A stretch of DNA of 64,000 nucleotides. Source: Amycolatopsis roodepoortensis. GTDB lineage: Bacteria; Actinomycetota; Actinomycetes; Mycobacteriales; Pseudonocardiaceae. Made by a program: the position numbers and the translations under genes. The stretch lies in assembly GCF_014873915.1 (NCBI RefSeq), contig NZ_JADBEJ010000001.1:434001-498000 (forward strand), written 5' to 3'. The notes under the pieces were generated by a model that searched no databases, was not told where the DNA came from, and was given only the letters and a program-made list of their open reading frames with translations. This document shows positions 44,703-53,005 of the stretch, piece by piece. Position 1 is the stretch's first letter. The number at the start of each line of letters is the position of its first letter.

Positions 44703-44754
44703 CATCACCTGCCCCGAAAGCCCTGTCAGTGCCAGGGTTCCCGGTCCGCGAGCG
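44703..44754. repeat. 52-bp exact direct repeat, copy 2
   Basis: Identical to 42632-42683. Here it covers the 3' end and stop of the 67-residue gene on the minus strand, which looks like the original context; the other copy lies at a junction of broken genes. Confidence 0.9.
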
Positions 44755-44929
44755 GGGGAACACCACGTCGCTGGTCGGCCACGTCGGCGGGATCGGCCTC
44801 CGGTATCCGGCTCGGGTCGAACGCGGTGTCCATTTCCTCGTCGAAGTGTTCGCCGGGATCACCGTCCACCGCGTGGGCGAGCCGGTGCTGGTCGGCCACG
44901 TCCGCCACGGGCTTTTCGTCGTCGAGCAT
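44726..44929 (-). CDS. 67-residue acidic protein, unknown
   Basis: Acidic, Ala/Asp-rich: DDEKPVADVADQHRLAHAVD and IPEADPADVADQRRGVP, with a repeated ADVADQ motif and the end LADREPWH. Short soluble proteins of this style occur in actinobacteria, but their role is unknown. ATG 44929 after AGGAGTATCGCG. It lies between hsp20 and the J-domain gene on the same strand, so a stress role is possible. Its 3' end is the 52-bp repeat. Confidence 0.65.
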   Translation of the reverse strand: MLDDEKPVADVADQHRLAHAVDGDPGEHFDEEMDTAFDPSRIPEADPADVADQRRGVPPLADREPWH

Positions 44930-45009
44930 CGCGATACTCCTGCGCTGAGGGGCGCGGCCCGCACCGCGGAAGGGCGGGCCGCGCCGCGTCGAATGGTGCC
45001 CGGAAACGG

Positions 45010-45441
45010 TCAGGGGTTGATCTGCTTGGCCTTTTCGCCACCGGTGACGGCGATCTTGCGTGGCTTGGCCTGTTCGGCGATCGGGATGCGCAGGGTAAGC
45101 ACCCCGGCGTCGTAATCCGCGCTGATGTCGTCGGTCTTCAGCGCGTCTCCCAGGAACAGCTGACGGCTGAACACCCCGCGAGGCCTCTCGGTCACCTGGA
45201 CCTCGGCGTCCCCGCCCGGTTCGAGGGTGCGTTCGGCCTTGACCGTCAGCACGTTGCGTTCCACGTCGATTTCGATCGAATCCGGCGAGACCCCGGGCAG
45301 GTCGAACGCCACCACGTATTCGTTGCCTGACCGGTAGGCATCCATCGGCATCATCACTTGGCGGGAAGCGGTGCCGTTGGCGCCCAGGAACTGCTGGGTG
45401 AGCCTGTCCAGCTCACGGAACGGATCGGTTCGCATCAACAT
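45010..45441 (-). CDS. hsp20: Hsp20/alpha-crystallin small heat-shock protein
   Basis: 143 residues. [17 protein letters not shown] is the N-terminal arm; the alpha-crystallin domain runs from [20 protein letters not shown] to [20 protein letters not shown], with the IxI-like IPI motif. It is an ATP-independent holdase. The AGGAGG is well placed for ATG 45441 (GTG 45444 also possible). It belongs to a minus-strand stress group below the CIRCE element. Confidence 0.94.
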   Translation of the reverse strand: MLMRTDPFRELDRLTQQFLGANGTASRQVMMPMDAYRSGNEYVVAFDLPGVSPDSIEIDVERNVLTVKAERTLEPGGDAEVQVTERPRGVFSRQLFLGDALKTDDISADYDAGVLTLRIPIAEQAKPRKIAVTGGEKAKQINP

Positions 45442-45504
45442 CACAATTGCCTCCTTCCTCGTATCGCCACTTCTTCGCGGCGAAAGCGTGTGCCTTCGTT
45501 TTTG

Positions 45505-45918
45505 TCAACGGCGGCTCGCCGCTTCGTGTTCCTGCCCGGCCGCCGTGGTGTCCGGCGAGGAATCGCCGAAGGGGCGGAAGAGGAAACGAATCCGGCCGGC
45601 GCCGTCCGCGACCCGGTCGGCCATCGGTTCGATGATCCCGGCCGTGCCCGGCTCGTCGAGACGGGCCAGCAGCCGGGCGAGCTCGTCGGGTGCCTCGACC
45701 GGTTCGACGGGTGTCTGGATCAGTGTGCGATGCAGGATGCCGACATCCCAGCCGCTGGTGTTGCCGCTGCCCGCGGGGACCGCGACGGTGGCGTCGAACA
45801 GCCAGCGCGGGGATTTGCCGGGAATCGACGGGGTGGCGTGCGCGGTCAGCCCGATGACCTGGTCGGCACGGAGAAGACCATCGCTGAGAGTGCGTATCCA
45901 GACTTTGTTCAACCCCAT
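45505..45918 (-). CDS. hypothetical protein of the heat-shock island
   Basis: 137 residues, no membrane segment: KVWIRTLSDGLLRADQVIGL, LFDATVAVPAGSGNTSGWDV, then PDELARLLARLDEPG. No family recognised. ATG 45918. It sits between the CIRCE-linked membrane peptide and hsp20 on the same strand with short gaps, so it is probably transcribed with them under stress. Confidence 0.7.
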   Translation of the reverse strand: MGLNKVWIRTLSDGLLRADQVIGLTAHATPSIPGKSPRWLFDATVAVPAGSGNTSGWDVGILHRTLIQTPVEPVEAPDELARLLARLDEPGTAGIIEPMADRVADGAGRIRFLFRPFGDSSPDTTAAGQEHEAASRR

Positions 45919-45954
45919 GAATGCTCCATCGGTTCGTGAGCGGGAGTCCCGTGG

Positions 45955-46056
45955 TCAGTCGCGGGTGAGATCGTCCAGGTGGTGTCTGCGGGCGGCGACG
46001 GCGACCATCGCGACGATGCCCGTGACCACGGTGCTGAAAACGATCACAGCTGTCAT
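45955..46056 (-). CDS. 33-residue membrane peptide downstream of CIRCE
   Basis: One hydrophobic helix (AVIVFSTVVTGIVAMVAVA) followed by a basic-acidic tail (RRHHLDDLTRD). ATG 46056 with GGACGGGAAAGC upstream. It is the first reading frame after a perfect CIRCE operator, so it is either a real heat-induced micro-membrane protein or a leader to the genes below. No homologue known to me. Confidence 0.55.
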   Translation of the reverse strand: MTAVIVFSTVVTGIVAMVAVAARRHHLDDLTRD

Positions 46057-46088
46057 GCTTTCCCGTCCTTGTGGAGAGGTGTGGCCCG

Positions 46089-46115
46089 TTAGCACTCTCG
46101 ACCCCCGAGTGCTAA
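46089..46115. promoter_or_regulatory. CIRCE operator (HrcA site)
   Basis: TTAGCACTC-N9-GAGTGCTAA, a perfect match to the consensus CIRCE. It normally precedes groEL/groES or dnaK genes and is bound by HrcA. Here it is 33 bases upstream of the 33-residue membrane peptide gene and about 650 bases above hsp20. Confidence 0.95.
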
Positions 46116-46159
46116 TTCTCTCATAGCACGTCGAGCACGGGTCCGCAAGCGTGCGGGGC

Positions 46160-46188
46160 TTGACATCCTCGGCAAGGCGGGTTACATA
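46160..46188 (+). promoter_or_regulatory. plus-strand sigma-70-type promoter
   Basis: TTGACA (46160-46165), 17-base spacer, TACATA (46183-46188). It points to the reading frame at 46250 and lies next to CIRCE, so the two divergent units share this control region. Confidence 0.55.
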
Positions 46189-46249
46189 GTTTTTCAGAGA
46201 TGACTTGACCTGGCTTCGGTCCCGACGACGTTCCCGGGGAGTGATCGAC

Positions 46250-46552
46250 ATGCGGCACGGTATCCGCCGTACAGCGGTGAACGAAGCGTTCGCCGAGCTG
46301 GTGTACGCGGACCGGGTGTGGCTGCGCACCGAGTTCGAGTCGATCATCGCGGCCTCTTTCGCCGATGTCTCACGTATTCCTCCTCGGCGTTCGCGGGGTG
46401 TGGCCCCGTCCGAGCGATCACGGGCCGCTCGAACCGCACGGCCGGAGCGTTCACCGACAGCGCGACCGTGTCCCGCTGTCCACGTTGGGGAGCGCTGGAT
46501 GCGGCAGCGTTCACCTCCGGTACCGGTTCGTGAGTCCGGCACGGCTGAGTGA
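46250..46552 (+). CDS. hypothetical protein divergent from the heat-shock genes
   Basis: 100 residues. The N-terminal 42 residues are well formed (RHGIRRTAVNEAFAELVYAD, VWLRTEFESIIAASF) and look like the start of small actinobacterial stress-linked proteins. The rest is Arg/Pro-rich and low in information, ending near RWMRQRSPPVPV. ATG 46250 after GGGGAG. The C-terminal half may be disordered or frameshifted. Confidence 0.55.
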   Translation: MRHGIRRTAVNEAFAELVYADRVWLRTEFESIIAASFADVSRIPPRRSRGVAPSERSRAARTARPERSPTARPCPAVHVGERWMRQRSPPVPVRESGTAE

Positions 46553-46639
46553 AAGGCAGGTGATGTCATCGAGCGCGACTTTCAGGACTGTGACACTTCA
46601 GCGACCCCGCCGCGCGCCGCGGCGGGGTCCTTACAAGCC

Positions 46640-46930
46640 GGAGTGGGCCCTTAACTGAGTGGAAGCCGCCGTCGTTGCGCAGGACCGTCGCCACGATCGG
46701 GAAGCGCCTGCTGCCGTCCCACCAGTGGTAGACCGCGTGGTACTGGCCGTTGGCCGCCTGAAGAAGTCCATCCCGCCGGGGCCGGGGTGGTTGCCGGGCA
46801 GACCGCGGTAGGAGTTGAGGCCGCCGCTGCCGGTGTACCCGAAGTACGGCCGCTCGGCCCCGTTCTGCCGTGGTGTGCAGCGCGTCGACGGGATCGGGCC
46901 GGTGCCGCACCGGGTGATGCCGGTCGAGCA
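46640..46930 (-). pseudogene. fragment resembling a GH43-like hydrolase C-terminus
   Basis: Two minus-strand frames join to give ERPYFGYTGSGGLNSYRG, HPGPGGMDFF, then after a shift QAANGQYHAVYHWWDGSRRF and LRNDGGFHSV. The GPGG...YHxWDG pattern is like the last beta-blades of family 43 glycosidases. Start and most of the protein are missing. The assignment rests on pattern only. Confidence 0.4.
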
Positions 46931-46973
46931 CCGTGCTTTCTGTTGCCCGGCTTTCGGCGACCAGGCGAGGCAG

Positions 46974-47726
46974 CTAGAAGCTGTTCCAGAAATCAATCAG
47001 CATGCCAGTGGCTCGTGCGGGATCCTCCAGCATCCACCAGTGGCCGAGCCCGTCGAGTTCGACGGCGCGAGCACCTGCCCGTGCCGCGGCTCGGTGGCGG
47101 AGGGCGGCGCTTCCCGCGGTGAGGTCCTGTGTGGCGATGGGAACCAAGCCAGGCCTGGCGGCGGCCGCGGGCAAGTCGCGACCGCGTTCGATCAGCACCG
47201 GCTGGGGCACGGACCGGTAGAGCGAGAGAATCGCTTTGCCCATCACCGGGCCCTGGCCGGCCGCTACGTCGCCGGCTGTGGGCTCCGGGATGCCCCACTC
47301 GGTCATGCGAGCCGCACGTTCGTCGGCGTTTCCCGAGAAGGTCTCCGCGATGTCGCGTTCGCCCTCGCCCGGCGTTTGCCAGACCTTCGCGATCTCGTGC
47401 CAGGTGAAGTCCGGCTCGTAACCGCCGATGGTGTCGCTGACCCAGCTGCGGATCAGGTCAGGACGGGTCATCGCCACTTCGAGCGCGAACCCTCCGCCGA
47501 AGTCGTGGCCGACGACGTCTGGTGGTGTGTCGAACCGCGATAGCTCCTCGATCAGCCAGGTCCGGTAGCCGTCGAACGTGGCCTCGAAATCCGGGGGGAG
47601 CGGCGAGCCGAAGCCAGGCGGCGAGAGCAGGACCACTTCCCGCTGCCGGGCTTCGGGCAACTCGTTGATCAGGGGAGTCCACACCGCGGGCGTTACTGGA
47701 ACGCCGTTGACGAAAGCAATGGTCAT
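46974..47726 (-). CDS. alpha/beta hydrolase
   Basis: 250 residues. FVNGVPVTPAVWTPL near the start is the oxyanion region. The nucleophile elbow is VVGHDFGGGFALE, where Asp occupies the nucleophile position as in dehalogenases and epoxide hydrolases. The catalytic His is in LDGLGHWWMLEDPA. It shares a 32-base promoter box with the SDR gene at 48787, and the LysR gene lies between them, so the three probably form one regulon. Substrate unknown. Confidence 0.87.
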   Translation of the reverse strand: MTIAFVNGVPVTPAVWTPLINELPEARQREVVLLSPPGFGSPLPPDFEATFDGYRTWLIEELSRFDTPPDVVGHDFGGGFALEVAMTRPDLIRSWVSDTIGGYEPDFTWHEIAKVWQTPGEGERDIAETFSGNADERAARMTEWGIPEPTAGDVAAGQGPVMGKAILSLYRSVPQPVLIERGRDLPAAAARPGLVPIATQDLTAGSAALRHRAAARAGARAVELDGLGHWWMLEDPARATGMLIDFWNSF

Positions 47727-47756
47727 GTAGCGAGAACATCATTGGGGAGAGGCCGT

Positions 47757-47788
47757 CGTCCAAGACCTGTCTCGCATCTCGTCATACA
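47757..47788 (-). promoter_or_regulatory. LysR-associated promoter box, hydrolase copy
   Basis: On the minus strand this 32-mer matches the box at 48725-48756 at 28 positions and ends exactly 30 bases before the hydrolase ATG. Its ATGACGAG half also forms an inverted repeat with a second ATGACGAG at 47797-47804 next to the LysR start. Confidence 0.7.
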
Positions 47789-47817
47789 GGAACTGCATGA
47801 CGAGGTAGCTTGGGAGC

Positions 47818-48708
47818 GTGCTCCCTGACTTGGATCTGCGGCTGGTCCGGTACTTCCTGGTGGTCGCCGAGCAGCTGAACTTCGCTCGTGCGGCCGAGGA
47901 GCTGCGGGTCGCCCAGCCGTCCCTGAGTCGCCAGATCCAGCGGCTGGAGAACGCACTCGGTGTACGCCTGCTGGAACGCACCAGCCAGGGAAGCCGGCTC
48001 ACCGCCGCCGGCGCGGCGTTCCTGCCCCGGGCGCAGCAACTGGTGCACAGCGCTGAGCAAGCGGTGCTTACCGCGCGCGCCGCGGCGCCGGCTCGCACGA
48101 TCACCATCGGGTACACCGACGATCTCGTCATCACGCCCGCCGTCCGCGACCTGCGAAACCGCTATCCCGGCGCCCATGTCCGCACCCGTCACCTCAGTTC
48201 CCGCGACGCCGGTGCACTGGTGGATCGGCGGATCGACGCTCTGGTCACCCGCGCACCGCTGCCGATACCGGACGACGACCTCGCCGTGACGACGCTCTAT
48301 ACCGAGCCCTTGGTCGCCCTGGTGTCCACCGCCCACCGCTTCGCCGACAAGGAGTCCGTCGACGTGACCGACGTCTGGTCCGAACCGCTCGTCGGATGTA
48401 CAGGTATGGGCAAGGACTGGATCGGCTTCTGGCGGCTCGAACCCCGAGAAGGCGGTGGTCTGGCCCCGGTCGGACCCATACTGGCGGACACTTACGACGA
48501 CAAGCTCGAGGCCATCGCCGAGGGAAGCGCCATCGCCATCGTTCCTGCCGATGACCGGCGCTTCACTCTGCGTCCCGACCTGGTCGCTGTTCCCGTTGAC
48601 GGGGCCGGGCAGAGCCAGGTCGTCGTCGCCGGCCGTGCGGAGGAGACCAACCCGCTCGTCGCGGAGTTCGTCTGTTCCGCGGAAAACCTGCTCGTCCGCG
48701 AGAGCTGA
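47818..48708 (+). CDS. LysR-family regulator
   Basis: 296 residues. The HTH is LVVAEQLNFARAAEELRVAQPSLSRQIQRL in outline (LNFARAAEELRVAQ, PSLSRQIQRLENALG) with an effector-binding domain from about 90. GTG 47818. It is flanked by a divergent hydrolase and a downstream SDR; both have the same promoter box and a half copy (TGCATGACGAGGT, 47794-47806) precedes the LysR gene itself. It is most likely the activator of both and of itself. Confidence 0.92.
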   Translation: MLPDLDLRLVRYFLVVAEQLNFARAAEELRVAQPSLSRQIQRLENALGVRLLERTSQGSRLTAAGAAFLPRAQQLVHSAEQAVLTARAAAPARTITIGYTDDLVITPAVRDLRNRYPGAHVRTRHLSSRDAGALVDRRIDALVTRAPLPIPDDDLAVTTLYTEPLVALVSTAHRFADKESVDVTDVWSEPLVGCTGMGKDWIGFWRLEPREGGGLAPVGPILADTYDDKLEAIAEGSAIAIVPADDRRFTLRPDLVAVPVDGAGQSQVVVAGRAEETNPLVAEFVCSAENLLVRES

Positions 48709-48724
48709 CCCGCGATACGGCTGG

Positions 48725-48756
48725 TGCATGACGAGGTGCGAAACGGGTCTTGGACG
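48725..48756 (+). promoter_or_regulatory. LysR-associated promoter box, SDR copy
   Basis: The box starts TGCATGACGAGGTGCG and ends TCTTGGACG, 30 bases before the SDR ATG. Sequence and spacing mirror the box before the hydrolase gene. Confidence 0.7.
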
Positions 48757-48786
48757 CGTGCCTCGGCCGTCGGTTCACTGGCTGCT

Positions 48787-49599
48787 ATGACCATCGACTA
48801 CCGCGCCCAGACTGTGCTGCTCACCGGAGCGAGCTCCGGTATCGGAGCCGCTTTCGCCAAGGCCTTGGCCGCGCGCGGCGCGAACCTCGTGCTCGTCGCC
48901 CGCCGCGCGGACCGGCTGACGTCGCTGGCGGACGAGCTCCGCAGCACCGCCGATGTCCGCATCGACGTGATCCCTTCCGACCTCGCCCGGCCAGGCGTCG
49001 CCGGCGAACTCCGGCAAGCGGTCACCGAGCGGGGCATCCGTATCACCGGCTTGATCAACAATGCGGGGTTCGGATCGTTCGCCCCGTTCATCGAACTGGA
49101 TCCCGGCCACCTCTCCGCCGAGATCGCCGTCGACGCCTTGGCCCCGATGCAACTGACGGCCGCGTTCCTCCCCGGGATGGTGGACGCCGGTCATGGCTTC
49201 GTCATCAACCTCGCCAGCGTGTCCGCCTACCTGCCTTCTCCCCGGATGGCGGTCTACGGCGCCACGAAAGCCTTCGCGCTCAGTTTCACCGAGTCACTGT
49301 GGACAGAGCTGCGCGGCACCGGCGTCACCGTGTTCGCGGTTTGCCCCGGCGCCACCGCCACCGATTTCACGACCGGAATGGGACCGGATGCGGCAGTGCT
49401 GACCGCAGGAAAGGTACGCAAACCCGACGACGTCGTGACCACTGCCCTGAAGCACCTCGATGGCCGCAACCCGGGCCCCATCGTCATCGACGGCCGCGCC
49501 AACCAGCTCGGCGTACTCGCAAGCCGATTCCTGAGCCGCCGACGCAATGCTCTGACGATGGCGCGCGTCTTCGACCCCGACCGCGGAGCTGCCCGATGA
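48787..49599 (+). CDS. short-chain dehydrogenase/reductase
   Basis: 270 residues. Rossmann motif VLLTGASSGIGAAFAKAL (TGxxxGIG), NNAG in LINNAGFGSF, catalytic Ser in NLASVSAYLPS, YxxxK in VYGATKAFALSF, and CPGATATDF. NADP preference is suggested by ARRADRL after beta-2. ATG 48787 is set by the shared promoter spacing. Part of the LysR regulon inferred above. Confidence 0.92.
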   Translation: MTIDYRAQTVLLTGASSGIGAAFAKALAARGANLVLVARRADRLTSLADELRSTADVRIDVIPSDLARPGVAGELRQAVTERGIRITGLINNAGFGSFAPFIELDPGHLSAEIAVDALAPMQLTAAFLPGMVDAGHGFVINLASVSAYLPSPRMAVYGATKAFALSFTESLWTELRGTGVTVFAVCPGATATDFTTGMGPDAAVLTAGKVRKPDDVVTTALKHLDGRNPGPIVIDGRANQLGVLASRFLSRRRNALTMARVFDPDRGAAR

Positions 49600-49635
49600 A
49601 CTCTTCCGGTGCGGATCTTTAAGGAGGGGCGAGCG

Positions 49636-50319
49636 TCAGTCTGTGTTGGTTATCAGGCCGATTCGGTAGGCGAGGACGACTGCTTGGACGCGGTCCCGTA
49701 GGTCGAGTTTCGTGAGAATCCGGGACACATAGGTCTTCACCGTCTCGGAGGAGATGACCAGTTCCGCGGCGATTTCGGCGTTGGACAGGCCCGCCGCGAG
49801 GTGTTCGAGCACTTCCAGCTCGCGCGGCGTCAGTGTCCGCATGACGCTGTCTCGTGCCGGACGGGAGGTGTCGGCGGGGCGGAGCCGTTCGGCGAAGTGG
49901 CCGATCAGGCTTCGGGTGACCGCGGGGGCCAGCAGGGACTCGCCGCGGGCGATCGTGCGGACGCCGTCGACCAGTTGCGCGGGTGGCGTGTCCTTGAGAA
50001 GGAACCCGCTGGCGCCGGCGCGAAGTGCTTCGTACACGTACTCGTCGACGTTGAACGTGGTGACGACCAGTACCTTCACCGGTGTCTCGACGCCGGGGCC
50101 TGCCAACTGGCGGGTCGCCTCGATGCCGTCGAGGACGGGCATGCGGATGTCCATCACGATCACGTCGGGGCGCAACCGCCGCGCGGCCTCCACCGCCGTG
50201 CGACCGTCGGCCGCCTCGCCGACGACCTCGATGTCGGGCATCGCGGAGAAGATGGTGACATACCCGGTGCGGACCAGTTCCTGGTCCTCGCAGATCAGCA
50301 CCCGGATCGGCTCGGTCAT
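49636..50319 (-). CDS. LuxR/NarL response regulator
   Basis: 227 residues. Receiver ICEDQELVRTG, phospho-Asp in DVIVMDIRMPVLDGIEA, Lys in FLLKDTPPAQL. HTH LTPRELEVLEHLAAGLSNAE and SSETVKTYVSRILTKL. ATGA overlap with the kinase gene. The CPBP protease gene upstream may belong to the same response. Confidence 0.93.
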   Translation of the reverse strand: MTEPIRVLICEDQELVRTGYVTIFSAMPDIEVVGEAADGRTAVEAARRLRPDVIVMDIRMPVLDGIEATRQLAGPGVETPVKVLVVTTFNVDEYVYEALRAGASGFLLKDTPPAQLVDGVRTIARGESLLAPAVTRSLIGHFAERLRPADTSRPARDSVMRTLTPRELEVLEHLAAGLSNAEIAAELVISSETVKTYVSRILTKLDLRDRVQAVVLAYRIGLITNTD

Positions 50320-51509
50320 GTGGGGCTCCCTGGAATCATCGCCCAGACCCGGAAACCGGCGTCGTCGGGCAGGGCGCCGGAAACCAGGTCGCCGCCGAGC
50401 ATGCGCACCCGTTCCCGTAGTCCTGTCAGGCCTCGGCCACCGGATGGTGTGGCCGTGTCGCCTGCCGGGGGACCGAGGGTGATCACCTCGACCTCGACGT
50501 GGTCCTCGCCATGTCGGACCAGGACCTGGGTCGGGTTACCGGTGGCGTGCTTGAGCGCGTTGGTGAGCGCTTCCTGTACCACGCGGTAGGTGGCCAGCTC
50601 CACGTCGACGGATCGCGGTAGCCGATCGCCCCGCTCGGTCCACTCGACGGGCTGACCCGACAGCCGGGCCTGTTCGACCAGATCGGCGACCTTTCCCAGG
50701 GCCGGTGTCCGGTCCGCCGTCCCGGGCTCGCCGGTCGCCTCGAGAATGCCGAGCAGGGTCCGCAGCTCCGTCAACGCCCGGCGTCCGGTGTCGCTGATGG
50801 CGCGCAGGCCCGTCCCGGTTCGATCCGGCGCGGAGTCGAGCAGGAACTGCGCCGCGTCGGCCTGGACCACCATCGCGGTCACATGATGGGTGACCACGTC
50901 GTGCAGGTCCCGGGCGATGCGGGCCCGCTCGGTGGCCGCGGCCACCTCGGCCGCCAGCCGTCTCCGTTCGGTCTCTTCCGCGCGCCATCGGCGCATGCCG
51001 GTGCCGGCCAGCCAGATCACCACCAAGACGAGATAGAACGCGAGAAAGTCCGGAAACCGTTGCGGTGAGCCAAGATCGTGCAGTACCACGGTGAGCACCG
51101 CATAGCCCGCGGTCAGTGTCGCGGCAAGCCCCCGGCGGAACCGCGCCAGGTGCGCGCCGGCGGCGTACAGCGCGAGGAGGATCCCCACCTTGCCGAACGT
51201 GTCCGGGTGGCTCAGCACCTGACCGATCGCGAACGCGGTACCGATGACCGACAGACATACGGCGGGCAGGCGGCTGCGTACCGCGAGCGGCAGGCACATC
51301 GCCAGTGTCAGTGCCGCATCGATCACCGCGTCGATGCCGCCCGTGTCGCGCTGGGGGAGATCGCCGATCTCCGGGCCGATGTGGGCGACGGTCGGCGTGA
51401 AGGCCAGCACGGTCACCACCGCCGCCAACACACTGTCTTTTGTGGACGATGGGAGCTCTCGCCACCCGCTGAGTGCGGTGCTGAGGCGGGACGCCGTGCC
51501 GGCAAGCAT
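50316..51509 (-). CDS. NarL-type sensor histidine kinase
   Basis: 397 residues. About five N-terminal membrane helices, then HisKA_3 with RIARDLHDVVTHHVTAMVV (phospho-His) and HATPase_c with VVQEALTNALKHA and GGRGLTGLRERV. It has no separate sensor domain, so the membrane bundle itself likely senses. It precedes its regulator gene with translational coupling and follows the CPBP gene by 9 bases. Confidence 0.92.
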   Translation of the reverse strand: MLAGTASRLSTALSGWRELPSSTKDSVLAAVVTVLAFTPTVAHIGPEIGDLPQRDTGGIDAVIDAALTLAMCLPLAVRSRLPAVCLSVIGTAFAIGQVLSHPDTFGKVGILLALYAAGAHLARFRRGLAATLTAGYAVLTVVLHDLGSPQRFPDFLAFYLVLVVIWLAGTGMRRWRAEETERRRLAAEVAAATERARIARDLHDVVTHHVTAMVVQADAAQFLLDSAPDRTGTGLRAISDTGRRALTELRTLLGILEATGEPGTADRTPALGKVADLVEQARLSGQPVEWTERGDRLPRSVDVELATYRVVQEALTNALKHATGNPTQVLVRHGEDHVEVEVITLGPPAGDTATPSGGRGLTGLRERVRMLGGDLVSGALPDDAGFRVWAMIPGSPT

Positions 51510-51518
51510 TCGGCGAGC

Positions 51519-52355
51519 TTAGCGCCGCCGCATGGGCACGAGGTTGCCGCGCTTGTGGGCGGCGATGAGCATGGGCACGGCGAGCAGCAGGCTCACGACG
51601 ACGGGGACGATCGACCCCTCGATGCCGAACTGGCCGCCGGTCACCAGCTCCGGGCCCGTCGGTTCGGCGATCAGCAGACCCGGCGACGCGTGACCTGAGA
51701 CCGGGAGGCCGAGCAGCCCGACGGTGGTGTTCCAGGCGAAGTGCAGGCCCATGGCCGCCCAGAGATTGCGCAGCCACAGGAAAGTGGCGCCCAGCAGGAC
51801 ACCGGCTTCAACGGCGATCGCGAACCCGGTCCACAGCGTGGCGCCGGGGTTGGCCAGGTGGATGGCACCGAACAACACCGCCGTGCTCGTCAGCGCGAAC
51901 CAACTGCCCCCCAGCCGTTCCAGCCCCTGCAGCAACAGGCCGCGGAAGAGCAGTTCCTCGGTCACCGCCGCACCGAGTTGCACCGCCATGATGCTCGCGA
52001 CGGTCGCCACGGCGCTACCGGACGCCCAGGTGAACGAGAACTCGGTCATCACCATGAGGATCGACACGGCGATGAACGCGAAGCCGAGCCCGATGCCGAG
52101 CAACGCCCGGATCCCGGCCCGGGCCCTCGCGATCTCCGGTGTGCTTCGCCGCGCGACGTAGCGCATCACCGCCCAATAGACGACGACCGCTGCCACCGCG
52201 CCCACGGCTGCCAACACCGGCGGCCCGCCCGAGGATAGCGCCGACACTCCGCCGACACCGACTACCCCGACCAGCGTCCAGACGAGCGGAAACCGCAAGA
52301 CGCGGCCCGCTCGCCCAGGCTGGTGATCCGTCGGTGCGATCGGCCTCGTGTGCAT
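51519..52355 (-). CDS. CPBP-family intramembrane metalloprotease
   Basis: 278 residues, about eight helices. Active-site motifs: EELLFRGLLLQGL (EExxxR), FGAIHLANP (FxxxH) and GLHFAWNTT (HxxxN). Members process or protect against peptides, e.g. bacteriocin self-immunity. ATG 52355 after CTGGAGGTCACC. It is the first gene of a probable operon with the two-component system, which suggests the kinase pair responds to a peptide or membrane signal. Confidence 0.9.
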   Translation of the reverse strand: MHTRPIAPTDHQPGRAGRVLRFPLVWTLVGVVGVGGVSALSSGGPPVLAAVGAVAAVVVYWAVMRYVARRSTPEIARARAGIRALLGIGLGFAFIAVSILMVMTEFSFTWASGSAVATVASIMAVQLGAAVTEELLFRGLLLQGLERLGGSWFALTSTAVLFGAIHLANPGATLWTGFAIAVEAGVLLGATFLWLRNLWAAMGLHFAWNTTVGLLGLPVSGHASPGLLIAEPTGPELVTGGQFGIEGSIVPVVVSLLLAVPMLIAAHKRGNLVPMRRR

Positions 52356-53005
52356 GGTGACCTCCAGAAGAACCACGGCCGCACGGCTGCGCGACTCGCC
52401 GGAAACGCTAGAAGCGCACCGGCACCGGCGAATCACCAACGAGCGGACGATCCGAGTAGCTCTCACGGGGGACCGATCGTGTCGGGACATCACGTGCGGT
52501 CGCCGTCGCAGAGGGTTGCGCGTAACGCGGGTTTCCCGAGGCTCGGTACGGCCGCTCGCCAGCCGGTGCAGTGTGTCCCGGGACACGCGGACCCCGCCGA
52601 GCAGCCGTTTGCCCAGTTTCGGTAGCACGTCGCACCGAGTTCGGGCAGGCCTCCTGGACGTGCACGGCGTTCCCGACCACCGCCCGGTCGAAGATGCTCG
52701 CCACGGATCCCGCTCAACCCGAGCCGTGGACGGCGCAGACCAACAAGACCAGACACCTCGGTGATTTCTCCTGCCAGAGAATACCCAGTCAACGAGGGCG
52801 AAGGGGCCCGTTGGCGTGCACATTGACGCTGTTGCCTTGTGTCGCACGGCAATTTCGCTCGGTCGGGTTCGGCGTCGTGGCGTGAGCGAATCCCGAAGGA
52901 CACCGTCATACCCATTTACCGCTCGCCGGGCCGCCGCGAACTGATGGCGAGCGCGGATTCCGAGTCGGCGATGGTCAGCCGGACACGGCCTCCACAAGCG
53001 CGGGG
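52356..53005. other. 650-bp region without a supported gene
   Basis: Several frames stay open but none has family-like sequence or a convincing start. A minus-strand frame with GGVRVSRDTLHRLASGRTEP has some protein character and may be a gene relic. The promoter of the CPBP operon must lie in the left part. Confidence 0.4.
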
